Below are positions 24,367 through 34,692 of a stretch of 64,000 nucleotides of DNA, piece after piece. How positions within the stretch are numbered: the first letter of the stretch is position 1; each line of letters opens with the position of its first letter. The translations under genes were made by a program, and so were the position numbers. The stretch comes from Rhodospirillaceae bacterium LM-1 (GTDB lineage: Bacteria > Pseudomonadota > Alphaproteobacteria > Rhodospirillales > WMHbin7). The notes under the pieces were generated by a model. That model did no database searches, had not been told where the DNA came from, and worked only from the letters and a program-made list of their open reading frames with translations. The stretch covers positions 124,001-188,000 of the forward strand of contig CACUVI010000026.1 in assembly GCA_902725215.1 (NCBI GenBank), in the 5' to 3' direction.

Positions 24367-26406
24367 ATGCCCAACCGTCCTGTATCGAAGCCACGCGTGG
24401 CGGCCCTGGTGGGGCCTTATCTCTCGGGCAAAACCTCGCTGCTTGAAGCCCTGCTGTTCGAAGCCGAGGCCGTGCATCGAAAGGGGCTGGTCAAGGACGG
24501 CAGTTCGGTGGGCGACGCCTCGCCCGAGGCCAGGGCGCGCCAGATGAGCACCGAAGTCAATCTCGTCAATCTTACCTATCTGGGCGACCCCTGGACGCTG
24601 ATCGATTGCCCCGGCTCGATCGAACTGGCCCAGGAAAGCATGAACGCGTTGGCGGTGGCCGATGTCGCCGTGGTGGTGGCCGAACCCGATCCGGCCCGCG
24701 CCCTGATGCTGTCGCCGCTGTTGAAATTCCTGGACGACCACAAGATTCCGCACATCTTGTTCCTGAACAAGATGGACGCTTCGGCGGTCAAGGTGCGCGA
24801 CGCCCTGGAAGCCTTGCAAACCGTGTCCGAGCGCCCGCTGGTGCTGCGCGAGATTCCGCTGCGCGACGGCGACAAGGTCACCGGCTATATCGATCTGGTA
24901 AGCGAGCGCGCCTACAAATATCATCCCGGCGACAATTCCGATCTGATCCAGATTCCTAAGTCGGCCGCGGAAACCGAACATCAGGCGCGCCAGGAACTGC
25001 TTGAACATCTGGCCGATTTCGACGACCACCTGATGGAGGAGTTGCTGACCGACGTCGTGCCGCCGACGACCGAGGTTTACGAAACCTTGGCCCGGGATCT
25101 GAAGGACGATCTGATCGTGCCGGTCTTTTTCGGCTCGGCGCAAGCCGATGGCGGCATCAGGCGCTTGTGGAAGGCGCTGCGCCATGAAGCGCCTGAACCG
25201 CATGAAACCTTCGCCCGCCTGGGATTGAAGGCGGACAATGGCGGGCCTTTGGTGCAAATCTTCAAGACGCTGCATGCCGCCCATACCGGCAAGATGTCGC
25301 TGGCCCGCATCTGGAAGGGCGAGGTGGCGGACGGCCAGAACATCGCTGGCGCCCGTGTGGTGGGCGTGATGTCGCTGCAAGGGGCAAAGCACGAAAAGAA
25401 ACCCAAGGCGGTAGAGGGCGAAGTGGTGGGGCTTGGCCGATTGGAATCCCTGGCCACGGGCCAGTTGGCTGACGGTGAAAAATCCGCCGATTCGGGTTGG
25501 CTGGCTCCTTTGCCGCCCTTGTTCGCCCTGGGCGTCGCGGTTTCCAAGAAGGCCGACGAAGTGAAATTGTCGGGCGCGCTTTCCAAGCTGGCCGAGGAAG
25601 ATCCCTCGCTGTCGGTCGAACATGCGCAAGACACGCACGAAACATTGCTGTGGGGGCAGGGCGAGATTCATTTGCAAATTGCGGCTGAGCGATTGAAGAA
25701 CCGTTTCGGGCTGGATGTGGTGACGCATCGCCCGCAAGTTCCCTATAAGGAAACCATCAAGAAGCCGACGCAGGTGCATGGCCGCCACAAGCGGCAGTCG
25801 GGCGGTCACGGTCAGTTTGGCGACGTGCATATCGCCATCAAGCCGCAAGCGCGGGGGGCTGGCTTCGCCTTCTCGGACACGATCGTCGGCGGGGCCATTC
25901 CCAAGCAATATATCCAGCCGGTCTGCGAAGGGGCGGAAGAGGTGCTCAAGCAAGGCCCGTTGGGATTTGCTGTGGTCGATCTGGCCGTTACCCTGACCGA
26001 TGGATCCTTCCACGCCGTCGACAGTTCCGACATGGCCTTCAAGACGGCGGGCGCCATGGCCATGCGCGAAGGCCTGCCGCAATGCGAGCCGGTGCTGCTG
26101 GAACCCGTTTTGTCGGTCGAGATCGCCATTCCGGCCGAACACACCTCGAAGGCGCAACGTTTGGTGTCGTCGCGGCGCGGCCAGATTCTGGGCTTCGACG
26201 CCAAGGATGGCTGGAAAGGTTGGGACGTGGTCTCGGCGCAACTGCCGCAGGCGGAAATGCATGATCTGATCATCGAATTGCGCTCGCTGACCATGGGTGT
26301 CGGCACTTTTGCTTGGCACTTCGATCACATGCAGGAGTTGTCGGGCCGCTCGGCCGACAAGGTGGTCGAGGATCGCAAGGCCTTGCTGTCGGCGGCCAGG
26401 GGGTAA
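24367..26406 (+). CDS. Elongation factor G-like GTPase
   Basis: A 679-residue EF-G paralogue with the full domain order: GTPase (~10-270), domain II (~280-370), then III, IV and V to the end (ending ADKVVEDRKALLSAARG). The P-loop is GPYLSGKTSLLE and the G4 motif NKMD, but the G3 motif is DCPGS instead of DTPGH, so the catalytic His of true EF-G is absent. This matches the EF-G-like family present beside canonical FusA in many alphaproteobacteria, whose role is not settled. GGGGAGAGGG precedes the ATG. It stands alone and is not in the str operon, which supports a paralogue rather than the housekeeping factor. Confidence 0.85.
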   Translation: MPNRPVSKPRVAALVGPYLSGKTSLLEALLFEAEAVHRKGLVKDGSSVGDASPEARARQMSTEVNLVNLTYLGDPWTLIDCPGSIELAQESMNALAVADVAVVVAEPDPARALMLSPLLKFLDDHKIPHILFLNKMDASAVKVRDALEALQTVSERPLVLREIPLRDGDKVTGYIDLVSERAYKYHPGDNSDLIQIPKSAAETEHQARQELLEHLADFDDHLMEELLTDVVPPTTEVYETLARDLKDDLIVPVFFGSAQADGGIRRLWKALRHEAPEPHETFARLGLKADNGGPLVQIFKTLHAAHTGKMSLARIWKGEVADGQNIAGARVVGVMSLQGAKHEKKPKAVEGEVVGLGRLESLATGQLADGEKSADSGWLAPLPPLFALGVAVSKKADEVKLSGALSKLAEEDPSLSVEHAQDTHETLLWGQGEIHLQIAAERLKNRFGLDVVTHRPQVPYKETIKKPTQVHGRHKRQSGGHGQFGDVHIAIKPQARGAGFAFSDTIVGGAIPKQYIQPVCEGAEEVLKQGPLGFAVVDLAVTLTDGSFHAVDSSDMAFKTAGAMAMREGLPQCEPVLLEPVLSVEIAIPAEHTSKAQRLVSSRRGQILGFDAKDGWKGWDVVSAQLPQAEMHDLIIELRSLTMGVGTFAWHFDHMQELSGRSADKVVEDRKALLSAARG

Positions 26407-26477
26407 TCGCATTATCGCCTTTCTGATCCGGCCATTCGGGACTAAGCTGGCCTTGCGTTAATCATCGGGGGTGGTGC

Positions 26478-28988
26478 ATGGACGTTACTTCGCCTTTCGA
26501 GGCGTCCGAGCCGCCAGCGAAGGAAGTCGATTCCTTCAAGCGGCGTCTGCTGGAACATCTGGTTCATACCGTGGGCAAGGATCAGGTCACGACCACGGGT
26601 CGCGACTGGTACAACGCCTTGGCGCGCACGGTGCGCGATCTGCTGGTCGAAATGTGGATGGATTCGACCCGCTCCAGCTATCGCGGCGACGTCAAGCGCG
26701 TCTATTACCTGTCGCTCGAATTCCTGATCGGGCGCTCCTTGATGAACAACCTGATCAATACCGGATTCCTGGACATTGCGCGCAAAACCATGGCTGAACT
26801 GGGGCTTGATCTCGACGCCGTGGCGGAAGAGGAACCCGAGGCGGCGCTGGGCAATGGCGGTTTGGGCCGCTTGGCCGCCTGCTTCATCGATTCCATGGCC
26901 ACCCAGGGCATCGCTGGTTACGGCTACGGCATTCGTTATGAATACGGCATGTTCGCCCAGGAAATCGAAGACGGCTGGCAATCGGAAATGCCCGACCACT
27001 GGCTATATCACGGCAATGCCTGGGAATTCGCCAGACCCGAAGTGGTCTATCCGGTGCGCTTCTACGGCAAGGTCGAAACAAAAACCGATTCCACCGGCAA
27101 AACCGTCTATCTGTGGAAAGGTGACGAAGAAATCTTGGCTCAGGCCTACGACCAGCCGGTGCCCGGCTTCGGCGCCTGGACGGTCAACAATACGCGCCTG
27201 TGGGCCGCCAAGTCGTCGCGCGTTTTCGACCTTAAGCGTTTCAATCAGGGCGACTATTTGGGATCGGTGCGCAGCCAGGGCGAATCCGAGAATCTGTCGC
27301 GCGTGCTTTATCCCGACGATTCCACCAGCATGGGCAAGGAACTGCGCCTAAAGCAGGAATACTTCTTCGTCTGCGCGGCCCTGAAAGACATTCTGCGCCG
27401 TTTCAGAAGCCAGCATCCCGACTGGTCGCTGCTGCCCGAGAAAGTGGCGATCCAGTTGAACGACACCCATCCGGCGCTGGCGGTGCCCGAGATGATGCGT
27501 CTTCTGATGGACAAGTTCGGCCTTGATTGGGATTTCGCCTGGGACCTGTCGCGACGCGTCTTCAGCTATACCAATCACACTTTGCTGCCAGAGGCGCTGG
27601 AGACTTGGCCGGTGGCCCTGTTCGAATCCATGCTGCCCCGCCATCTGATGATCATCTTCGAGATCAACCGGCGCTTTCTGGAAGAAGTGCGCCTGCGTTT
27701 TCCTGGCGATGAAGACCTGATCCGGCGCGTTTCGCTGATCGACGAGGATCATGGGCGTCGCGTGCGCATGGCGCATATCGCCTTCGTGGGCAGCCATGCC
27801 GTCAACGGCGTGGCCCGCATCCATACCGAACTGATGAAGACCACCATCTTCGCCGATTTCCACAAATTGTATCCCGAGCGCATCGTCAACAAAACGAACG
27901 GCGTGACGCCAAGGCGCTGGGTCAATCAGGCCAATCGCGAACTGGCTAGTCTGGTCAAGGGGCGCGTCGATGAGAACTGGCCCGCCAATCTGGAAGAATT
28001 CAGAAAGCTGGTGCCGCTGGCCGACGACAAATCCTTCCGCCAAGCCTTTCGCGAGGTCAAGAAGCGCAACAAAGAGCGCTTGGCCAAGCTGATCGCCGAG
28101 AAGCTGGGCGAAGAAGTCAGCCCAGATTCGCTGTTCGACGTGCATGTCAAACGCATCCACGAATATAAGCGCCAGCTTCTGAACGTGCTGGGCGTCATTG
28201 CCCGCTACAACCGCTTGAAGGCGGGCGGCAAGACAGCGCGGAAAATGGCGCCGCGCACCGTCATTCTGGCAGGCAAGGCAGCACCCGGCTATCATACGGC
28301 CAAGCTGATCATCAAGCTGATCCATGACGTGGCCAAGGTCATCAATGCCGACCCCGCAACCAACAAGCAACTAAAGCTGATCTTCCTGCCCAATTACAAT
28401 GTGGCGCTGGCCGAGAAAATCATCCCGGCAGCCGATTTGTCGCAGCAAATTTCCACCGCCGGAACCGAGGCCTCGGGTACGGGCAACATGAAGCTGGCGT
28501 TGAACGGAGCGCTGACCATCGGCACCCGCGACGGCGCCAATATCGAAATCGCCGAGGAAGTGGGCGAGGAAAACGTCTTCTTCTTCGGCCTTCTCGCCGA
28601 CGAGGTGATGCGGCTGCGCCAGCCCGGCGCCTACGACCCCAGGGATGTGATCGCCAAGAATGCGGAACTGGCGCAGGTGCTGGACATGATCGGAAACGGT
28701 TTCTTCTCGCCCGATGACAAGGATCGCTTCAAACCGATCCATGATTCGCTGGTTCATCACGGCGATTGGTATCTGTTGTGCGCCGATTTCGCCGATTACA
28801 TGGCCGCCCAGGAGCGGGTTGACCAATTGTGGGCCGATCCGGAAGCCTGGAGCGCTGCCGCCATCTACAACGTTGCGCGCATGGGGCGCTTTTCCAGTGA
28901 TGTCACCATCATGGAATATGCCAAAGATATCTGGCGGGTATCGCCCCATCGTCCGGCCCCCGGCTTGGGAGAGGCTTTGATGGGTTGA
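26478..28988 (+). CDS. glgP: Glycogen/alpha-glucan phosphorylase
   Basis: An 836-residue GT35 phosphorylase that releases glucose 1-phosphate from glycogen or maltodextrin. The PLP lysine is Lys672 in EASGTGNMKLALNGALTIGT, the family signature. Other landmarks are EPEAALGNGGLGRLAACF near the N-terminus, NDTHPALAVPE, TNHTLLPEALE and VHVKRIHEYKRQLLN. Length matches the family. No other glycogen genes are adjacent, so it is separated from any glg operon. Two bacteriohemerythrin domains and an amidohydrolase follow on the same strand. Confidence 0.95.
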   Translation: MDVTSPFEASEPPAKEVDSFKRRLLEHLVHTVGKDQVTTTGRDWYNALARTVRDLLVEMWMDSTRSSYRGDVKRVYYLSLEFLIGRSLMNNLINTGFLDIARKTMAELGLDLDAVAEEEPEAALGNGGLGRLAACFIDSMATQGIAGYGYGIRYEYGMFAQEIEDGWQSEMPDHWLYHGNAWEFARPEVVYPVRFYGKVETKTDSTGKTVYLWKGDEEILAQAYDQPVPGFGAWTVNNTRLWAAKSSRVFDLKRFNQGDYLGSVRSQGESENLSRVLYPDDSTSMGKELRLKQEYFFVCAALKDILRRFRSQHPDWSLLPEKVAIQLNDTHPALAVPEMMRLLMDKFGLDWDFAWDLSRRVFSYTNHTLLPEALETWPVALFESMLPRHLMIIFEINRRFLEEVRLRFPGDEDLIRRVSLIDEDHGRRVRMAHIAFVGSHAVNGVARIHTELMKTTIFADFHKLYPERIVNKTNGVTPRRWVNQANRELASLVKGRVDENWPANLEEFRKLVPLADDKSFRQAFREVKKRNKERLAKLIAEKLGEEVSPDSLFDVHVKRIHEYKRQLLNVLGVIARYNRLKAGGKTARKMAPRTVILAGKAAPGYHTAKLIIKLIHDVAKVINADPATNKQLKLIFLPNYNVALAEKIIPAADLSQQISTAGTEASGTGNMKLALNGALTIGTRDGANIEIAEEVGEENVFFFGLLADEVMRLRQPGAYDPRDVIAKNAELAQVLDMIGNGFFSPDDKDRFKPIHDSLVHHGDWYLLCADFADYMAAQERVDQLWADPEAWSAAAIYNVARMGRFSSDVTIMEYAKDIWRVSPHRPAPGLGEALMG

Positions 28989-29075
28989 CCCCAAGCCCTT
29001 ACCCCCCCATCTCTTGAAGGTATGCGAGCGCAGGGCCATTTAGGGCCGAAGTCGGCGAAGCCAGAGCTGAAACAC

Positions 29076-29901
29076 ATGAAATTTATCGATCCCGCCCTTA
29101 TTCCCGCCACGGGCAACCCGGAAATCGACCGCGATCATCGCAAGATGGCCGAGACGATGAACCGCGTTTATGACGATTGGCAACAGGGCAAGCGCTGTCC
29201 CGAACTGGCGGAGCGGCTGGAAGAATTGAAAAGCCAGATCGTTTCCCATTTCGCCAAGGAAACGACTATCTCGCGCGGGGCGGGCTATAAGGAATGGCTG
29301 GCCCACCATCAGGAGCACAAGCGCTTCCTTGGCCGCTTCAACGCCTTTCTGGAAAGTTGCCGCAAGCGCCCAGGCCCCGACAACGCCAATATCGAAATGT
29401 TCATGGAGATGGAAAGTCATCTGTTCGAGCACGAAGTTCTGACCGATCAGGAAATGTGGGGGTTGTGGTCAACACCTTCCTACGAAGGGGCCGATGGCAA
29501 TGGGTTGCTGATCGGCTGGAAGCCGGAATTTGCGGTCGGGATTGAACAGATCGACGGGCAACACCGCCGCCTGATCGACATGCTGAATGAAATTCACCGG
29601 CGCATGCGCGACGAGACGCCCCCCCCTGTCTTATGTGATCGAGCGGCTCAAGGCCGTTTTTCAAGAAGCGGTTCAACACTTTCTGACCGAGGAAAAATAT
29701 TTTTCGCAGCTTCCCGACGTGCTGGCCGAGCAGCATCGCGGCGCGCATGAAGGCTTGATCCGCGAAATGAAGCGGGCGATCGACGACCACGAAACGGCCG
29801 ATCTCGAGGGACTGGCCGCCCTGATCGAAGGCTATCTGAAATTCTGGTTGCTGGATCACATCTTGAATACCGACTCGCGCCTAAGGGAATATCTCAAATA
29901 A
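29076..29901 (+). pseudogene. Two-domain hemerythrin interrupted by a frameshift at a C8 run
   Basis: The reading frame from the ATG at 29076 (MKFIDPALIPATG) encodes one complete hemerythrin domain with ligands His21, His58, Glu62, His77/81, His119 and Asp124. It then enters a second domain (GIEQIDGQHRRL). At a run of eight C (29619-29626) the frame breaks, and the original frame ends at 29750 after 224 codons with unrelated sequence. The +1-shifted frame continues the second domain perfectly (SYVIERLKAVFQEAV, HFLTEEKYF, HRGAHEGL, LLDHILNTDSRL) to 29901. Seven C would restore a 274-residue protein. This is either a sequencing error, a real disabling or phase-variable mutation, or slippage. 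Hemerythrins bind O2 at a di-iron site. Confidence 0.8.
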
Positions 29902-29909
29902 GCACTGCC

Positions 29910-30644
29910 TTGCCGTCCTTGTTCGTCGAGACCGTCAATCCTGGGGCAGGGTCGCCCCTGCTGCTGATTTGCGATCACGCATCGAAATTCATTCCGGCGC
30001 ATCTGATGGATCTGGGCTTGGCTGGCACCGAGCGGGAACGCCACATCGCCTGGGACATCGGCGCCGCCTCGGTCACGCGCCAGCTTGCGAAACTTCTGGG
30101 CGCCACAGCCGTTCTGGGCGGCGTGTCGCGCCTCGTGATTGATCTGAACCGGGCGCCCGACGACGCCAACGCCATTCCCGTTCAAAGCGACGGCACGCTG
30201 GTTCCCGGCAACCAGAATCTTGACAGCGACCGGATCAACGAACGCATCCGCGATTATTTCACGCCCTATCATGCGCAAGTGTCGGCGCAGATCGCCCGCT
30301 TGCAGGGGTTGGGATTGGCGCCCGCCCTGCTCGCGGTCCACAGTTTCACGCCAACCATGAATGGGCGTCGCAGGCCATGGCATGCGGGCATTCTATGGAA
30401 CCAGGATGGTCGCCTGGCCTTGGCGCTGATCGAAGCGCTGAGAAGCGAGCCGGGGCTGTGCGTCGGCGACAACGAACCCTATTCGGGGCGCGATCTGGCC
30501 TACAGCCTGAATACGCATGCGGGGGATTTAGGCTTGCTGCATGCCGGAATCGAAATCCGTCAGGACTTGATCGAAACCGAGGATCAGGCGCAAGATTGGG
30601 CGCGCCTTCTGGCCCGCCTCTTGAAAAATCTTGTGCCGATATGA
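29910..30644 (+). CDS. N-formylglutamate amidohydrolase family protein
   Basis: A 244-residue member of the N-formylglutamate amidohydrolase (HutG-like) family. The family's zinc-site blocks can be seen: LLICDHASKFIP at the N-terminus, GVSRLVIDLNRAPDDANA, and LLAVHSFTPTMNG in the middle, ending GIEIRQDLI. True HutG acts in histidine breakdown, but no hut genes are nearby, so the substrate may be another formylated or acyl amino acid. Translation probably starts at TTG (29910), as no ATG is in place. It overlaps the methyltransferase gene by ATGA. Confidence 0.82.
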   Translation: MPSLFVETVNPGAGSPLLLICDHASKFIPAHLMDLGLAGTERERHIAWDIGAASVTRQLAKLLGATAVLGGVSRLVIDLNRAPDDANAIPVQSDGTLVPGNQNLDSDRINERIRDYFTPYHAQVSAQIARLQGLGLAPALLAVHSFTPTMNGRRRPWHAGILWNQDGRLALALIEALRSEPGLCVGDNEPYSGRDLAYSLNTHAGDLGLLHAGIEIRQDLIETEDQAQDWARLLARLLKNLVPI

Positions 30645-31417
30645 GTTGGGACCCGCAGCAATATCTGAAATTCGCCGATCTTCGGCTGCGCCCGGCGCTT
30701 GATCTGTTGGCGCGCATTCCCGCCCAGTCGCCCGGCTGCGTCTTCGACCTGGGTTGCGGGGCGGGCAATGTGACGCGTCAACTGGCGGCGCGCTGGCCGC
30801 ACGCATCGATCACGGGCCTCGATTCCTCGCCCGACATGCTGGCCGAAGCCAAGCGGCAACTGCCGAGCGCTCGCTGGTTGCAGGCCGACTTATCGACCTG
30901 GCGGCCCAGCCAACCCGCCGATGTCATCTATTCCAACGCGCTGTTTCATTGGATCAAGGGGCATCGCCAAGTTTTCACGGGCTTGTTTGAAAGCCTGTCC
31001 GCTGGCGGCGCGCTGGCAATCCAGATGCCCCGCAATCAGCAAGAGCCGTCGCACACCATAACCAATCAGGTGGCGCAATCCGGCCCCTGGCGCGAGCGGC
31101 TGGCTCCCCTGTCCGATCTGTTCGAAATCTGGCCGCCCGATTTCTACCACGAACTGTTCAGGTCGCTGGGTGCAGCCCATATCGACATTTGGGAAAGCAT
31201 CTATCAGCAGGCTTTGGTCGGCGACGATCCCGTCTTGGAATGGATCAAGGGGACCGCGTTGCGCCCCTATCTAGCGGCATTGGCGGAGGCGCCAGAGTTG
31301 CAAGCCGGGTTCTTGAAGGAAGTGGGCCTTCGCCTGCGAGAGGCCTATCCCAAGGGCCGGGATGGCGTCACGCTTCTGCCCTTCCGCCGCCTGTTCATGG
31401 TGGCTGTCAGGGCGTAA
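30641..31417 (+). CDS. tam: Trans-aconitate methyltransferase-like protein
   Basis: A 258-residue class I SAM-dependent methyltransferase. It starts [20 protein letters not shown], as Tam does, with the SAM-binding motif [16 protein letters not shown] at residues ~34-49 and the acidic [11 protein letters not shown] (motif II). The [10 protein letters not shown] block is also typical. Tam methylates trans-aconitate, which otherwise inhibits aconitase. The ATG overlaps the stop of the amidohydrolase gene. Its 3' end overlaps mutS by 11 bases on the other strand. Confidence 0.85.
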   Translation: MSWDPQQYLKFADLRLRPALDLLARIPAQSPGCVFDLGCGAGNVTRQLAARWPHASITGLDSSPDMLAEAKRQLPSARWLQADLSTWRPSQPADVIYSNALFHWIKGHRQVFTGLFESLSAGGALAIQMPRNQQEPSHTITNQVAQSGPWRERLAPLSDLFEIWPPDFYHELFRSLGAAHIDIWESIYQQALVGDDPVLEWIKGTALRPYLAALAEAPELQAGFLKEVGLRLREAYPKGRDGVTLLPFRRLFMVAVRA

Positions 31418-34037
31418 GCAGCGTCTTCAATCGATACAACGCCTCAAGCGCTTCTTTGGGCGACAGCGCGTCGGGATCGATCAAGGACAGGGCTTCGGTC
31501 AAGGGCGAGGGCTTGGCGTCGGCGCCGCTTTTGGGCCTTGCTGCGGCGAACAAGGGCAGATCGTCGGCCAGCCTAGCCAGCGCGGAACTCTGCTCGCCCT
31601 TTTCCAACAAGGCCAGCACATCCTCGGCCCTGGCGATGACGCTAGAGGGCAATCCCGCCAGCTTGGCGACGTGAATGCCGTAGGAACGGTCGGCGGTGCC
31701 GGGCGCGATTTCGTGCAGGAAGACCACCTCGCCCTTCCATTCCTTGACCCGCATCGTGTGGCAGGCCAAGTGGCTAAGCCGCGCCGCCAGCGCCGTCAAT
31801 TCGTGATAATGGGTGGCGAACAGGGCGCGACAGCGGTTGGCTTCGTGCAGATGCTCGACCGCCGCCCAGGCGATAGACAGGCCGTCGAAGGTGGCGGTGC
31901 CGCGCCCGATCTCGTCCAGAATCACCAAGGCGCGCTCGCCCGCTTGATTGAGAATGGCCGCCGTCTCGACCATCTCGACCATGAAGGTCGAACGCCCGCG
32001 CGCCAGATCGTCGGCGGCGCCGACGCGCGAAAACAGACGATCAACGATGCCGATGCGGGCCGACTGGGCGGGCACGAATGACCCCATCTGGGCCAGCAGA
32101 ACGATCAGGGCGTTCTGGCGCAGATAGGTGCTTTTGCCCGCCATGTTGGGGCCGGTCAGCAGCCACAGGCGCTGGTTGGCGGACAGGTCGCAATCATTGG
32201 CGACAAAGGGTCCGCCCTGGCTGTTCTTAAGCGCCGCTTCCACCACCGGATGGCGGCCGCCCTCGATTCTGAAATCCAGGCTTTGATCCAATTCGGGGCG
32301 GCACCAGTCTTCCAGCCGCGCCAGCTCGGCCAAGCCGGCCAGCGCGTCCGTTTCGGACAAAGCCTGCGCCGTGGCGAACAGGCTCTCCTTGGCCGCCAGG
32401 GTCTGGCTGGCCAGGGCGTCAAACAACTCGCGTTCCAGCGCGATTGCCTTGCCCTGGGCGCCGCGCAGCTTTTCTTCCAGCGTGATCAGCTCGGGCGTGG
32501 TGTAGCGCACGGCGCCCGCCATGGTCTGGCGGTGAATGAAGGCGTTGCCCATGCGCGCCGCCTGCTTGGCGGGCACTTCCAGATACAAGCCGATGACGTT
32601 GTTCTGGCGCAGCTTCAAGACGGGAATGCCGGTCTCGTCGGCATAGCGCGCCTGAAGTGCCGCCATCACGCGATGACTTTCGCTGGCGATCTCGCGCAAT
32701 TCATCCAGGCCCGCGTGATAGCCCGCGGCGATGAAGCCGCCGTCGCTGGCCGATGGCGGCAGGTCGGGACCCAGCGCATTCGACAATTGGCTTGCCAGAT
32801 CGTCATGCGTCTCCATGCGTCCAATCAGACGCGCCAAGCCAGGGGGCGGCGCTAGGTCGGGGGCGGCTAAGCGTCGGCGCAGGCTGGGAATGCGGGCCAG
32901 CGTGTCTCGGATGCAGGCCAGATCGCGCGGCCCGCCACGCGCCAGCCCCAGTCGGGCCAGGGCGCGTTCCATATCAGCGGTTTGGCGCAATTCGGCCCTG
33001 ATGTCTCCGCGCAGTCGATCAGCGTCCTTGAAGAATCCCACCAGATCATGGCGCGCCGCGATGGCCAAAGGATCGGTCAGGGGGGCGGACAGCCATTGCG
33101 CCAAGCGCCTTGCCCCCGGCCCCGTCTGCGTGCGGTCGATGCAAGACAGCAAGCTGCCCTTGCGCTCGCCCGACAAGGTTTCCGTCAGTTCCAGATTGCG
33201 CCTTGTGGCGGCGTCGATGGCCATCACGGCACCTTCAGCGATGCGCACCGGCGGGGCCAACAGGGCCAGTTTGCCCTTCTGGGTCAGTTCGACATAATCG
33301 ATCAAGGCCCCTAGGGCCGCCGTTTCCGCCTTCGAGAAGGCGCCGAAGGCGTCCAGCGTCGCCACGCCATACAGATTTTCAAGACGCAGCCTGGCATTGG
33401 CGGCGTCGAAGCGGCTGGCGGGCAAGGGATTCAGGCGCGGCTTCCAGTCGGCCAGCGCCGGGGCCAGCAGGGGATGTGACGGCAGGCGGTCGGACAGCAG
33501 GATTTCGCCTGCATTCAGGCAAGACAGTGTGGCCGACAGATCGAAAAGCGCCACCTCCTGCGACGAAACCTCGCCGGTCGACAGGTCAAGCCAAGCCATG
33601 GCTAGGCCGCCCGCCACTTCGCCAATCGCCGCGAGATAATTGTTGGCCCTGGAATCGAGCAGCGTTTCCTCTGTCAGCGTTCCCGGCGTGATCAGGCGAA
33701 CGACGTCGCGCTTGACCACCGACTTTGATCCGCGCTTCTTGGCCTCGGCCGGGTCTTCCAACTGCTCGCACACCGCCACCTTGAAGCCCTGACGGATCAG
33801 CTTGGCCAGATAAGCTTCGTGGCTATGCACCGGCACACCGCACATGGGGATGTCTTGATCTTGGTGCTTGCCGCGCTTGGTCAGTGCGATGTCAAGCGCC
33901 GCTGCCGCCTGGACAGCGTCGTCGAAGAACAGTTCGTAGAAGTCGCCCATGCGGTAGAAAAGCAGGCAATCGGGATACTGGGCCTTGATGCCCAGATACT
34001 GCGCCATCATCGGCGAAGCTGCGGCTTCTTCCGTCAC
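31407..34037 (-). CDS. mutS: DNA mismatch repair protein MutS
   Basis: An 876-residue MutS. The mismatch-binding domain begins with [15 protein letters not shown] and the FYEL motif in [13 protein letters not shown]. The ATPase has Walker [14 protein letters not shown] near residue 630, Walker B in [17 protein letters not shown], and the ATHYHELT switch. It recognises mispairs and recruits MutL. The start is a GTG at 34037 that overlaps the upstream lipoprotein stop (GTGA), so the two are translationally coupled. Confidence 0.96.
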   Translation of the reverse strand: MTEEAAASPMMAQYLGIKAQYPDCLLFYRMGDFYELFFDDAVQAAAALDIALTKRGKHQDQDIPMCGVPVHSHEAYLAKLIRQGFKVAVCEQLEDPAEAKKRGSKSVVKRDVVRLITPGTLTEETLLDSRANNYLAAIGEVAGGLAMAWLDLSTGEVSSQEVALFDLSATLSCLNAGEILLSDRLPSHPLLAPALADWKPRLNPLPASRFDAANARLRLENLYGVATLDAFGAFSKAETAALGALIDYVELTQKGKLALLAPPVRIAEGAVMAIDAATRRNLELTETLSGERKGSLLSCIDRTQTGPGARRLAQWLSAPLTDPLAIAARHDLVGFFKDADRLRGDIRAELRQTADMERALARLGLARGGPRDLACIRDTLARIPSLRRRLAAPDLAPPPGLARLIGRMETHDDLASQLSNALGPDLPPSASDGGFIAAGYHAGLDELREIASESHRVMAALQARYADETGIPVLKLRQNNVIGLYLEVPAKQAARMGNAFIHRQTMAGAVRYTTPELITLEEKLRGAQGKAIALERELFDALASQTLAAKESLFATAQALSETDALAGLAELARLEDWCRPELDQSLDFRIEGGRHPVVEAALKNSQGGPFVANDCDLSANQRLWLLTGPNMAGKSTYLRQNALIVLLAQMGSFVPAQSARIGIVDRLFSRVGAADDLARGRSTFMVEMVETAAILNQAGERALVILDEIGRGTATFDGLSIAWAAVEHLHEANRCRALFATHYHELTALAARLSHLACHTMRVKEWKGEVVFLHEIAPGTADRSYGIHVAKLAGLPSSVIARAEDVLALLEKGEQSSALARLADDLPLFAAARPKSGADAKPSPLTEALSLIDPDALSPKEALEALYRLKTLLTP

Positions 34038-34573
34038 TTCCTGTTGCGGCGATTATAGTCCAGCTCATCGGGTGTGAGCTGAAGACCCAGCCAGATCACG
34101 GTGTTGTAAGGCGTGTCGCCGGGGCGGATGGGGATGTCGATCGACACTTCCTCATCGACTTGGCGCAGCCGGGGCGTGCTGGCGGGGAATTTGAACTTGG
34201 TCGAGAAGACCTGCTTTTGGCGGTCCTGCACGGCCACGAAATACTGAATTTCTCCCAGCCCCTGCGCGTTGGCGGCACCCCGGTCAACGTCGAACATGAC
34301 CTTCAGCGCCGTTTCGACGCGGCTGTCGTCGTCTCGATAGCCGCAGGATCCCTGATAATTCACGATGTCGACCGTGTACAGAACGTCGGTGATGTCGCGT
34401 CCCGGGCCGGGCTTGAACTTGGTCAGATGGGCGGCATCGGCCAGGATGTTGATGGTCGGGCATTTGCCCGGCTCTTTGCCCATGACGCGATTTTTCATCT
34501 CGGCGCAGCCGGAAAGAAGGACGCCAGCGGCCAACAGGGGAAGAAGGCTCTTCAAAGGAAGGTGTTTGGGCAT
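34034..34573 (-). CDS. Lipoprotein of unknown function upstream of mutS
   Basis: A 179-residue protein with a type II signal sequence: [16 protein letters not shown], where LLSGC is the lipobox and the Cys is lipidated. The mature part has blocks such as [37 protein letters not shown] and [20 protein letters not shown] do not recognise a named family; similar lipoproteins are common in Rhodospirillales. It probably sits in the inner or outer membrane facing the periplasm. Its link with mutS seems to be by position only (GTGA overlap). Confidence 0.72.
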   Translation of the reverse strand: MPKHLPLKSLLPLLAAGVLLSGCAEMKNRVMGKEPGKCPTINILADAAHLTKFKPGPGRDITDVLYTVDIVNYQGSCGYRDDDSRVETALKVMFDVDRGAANAQGLGEIQYFVAVQDRQKQVFSTKFKFPASTPRLRQVDEEVSIDIPIRPGDTPYNTVIWLGLQLTPDELDYNRRNRK

Positions 34574-34692
34574 CTTGGTTCGCTTTGCCGTCTGTGCTAG
34601 GAGTAGCCGCCGGGGGCCACTCTAGTTGAGGCCGCCCTTGGGCACAAGGCCCGGCGCATCTTTATCCACAAGCTCTAGCGTGTACCAACCCC

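Noticed and set aside
24340..26412. A 690-codon open frame antisense to the EF-G-like gene
   Set aside because: It is a codon-position shadow in GC-rich DNA, with no family resemblance; the sense frame is a clear GTPase.
34662..34670. Perfect DnaA box TTATCCACA before thrB
   Set aside because: A single 9-mer is expected about once in two windows of this size by chance; no cluster, AT-rich unwinding region or dnaA/parAB genes are near.
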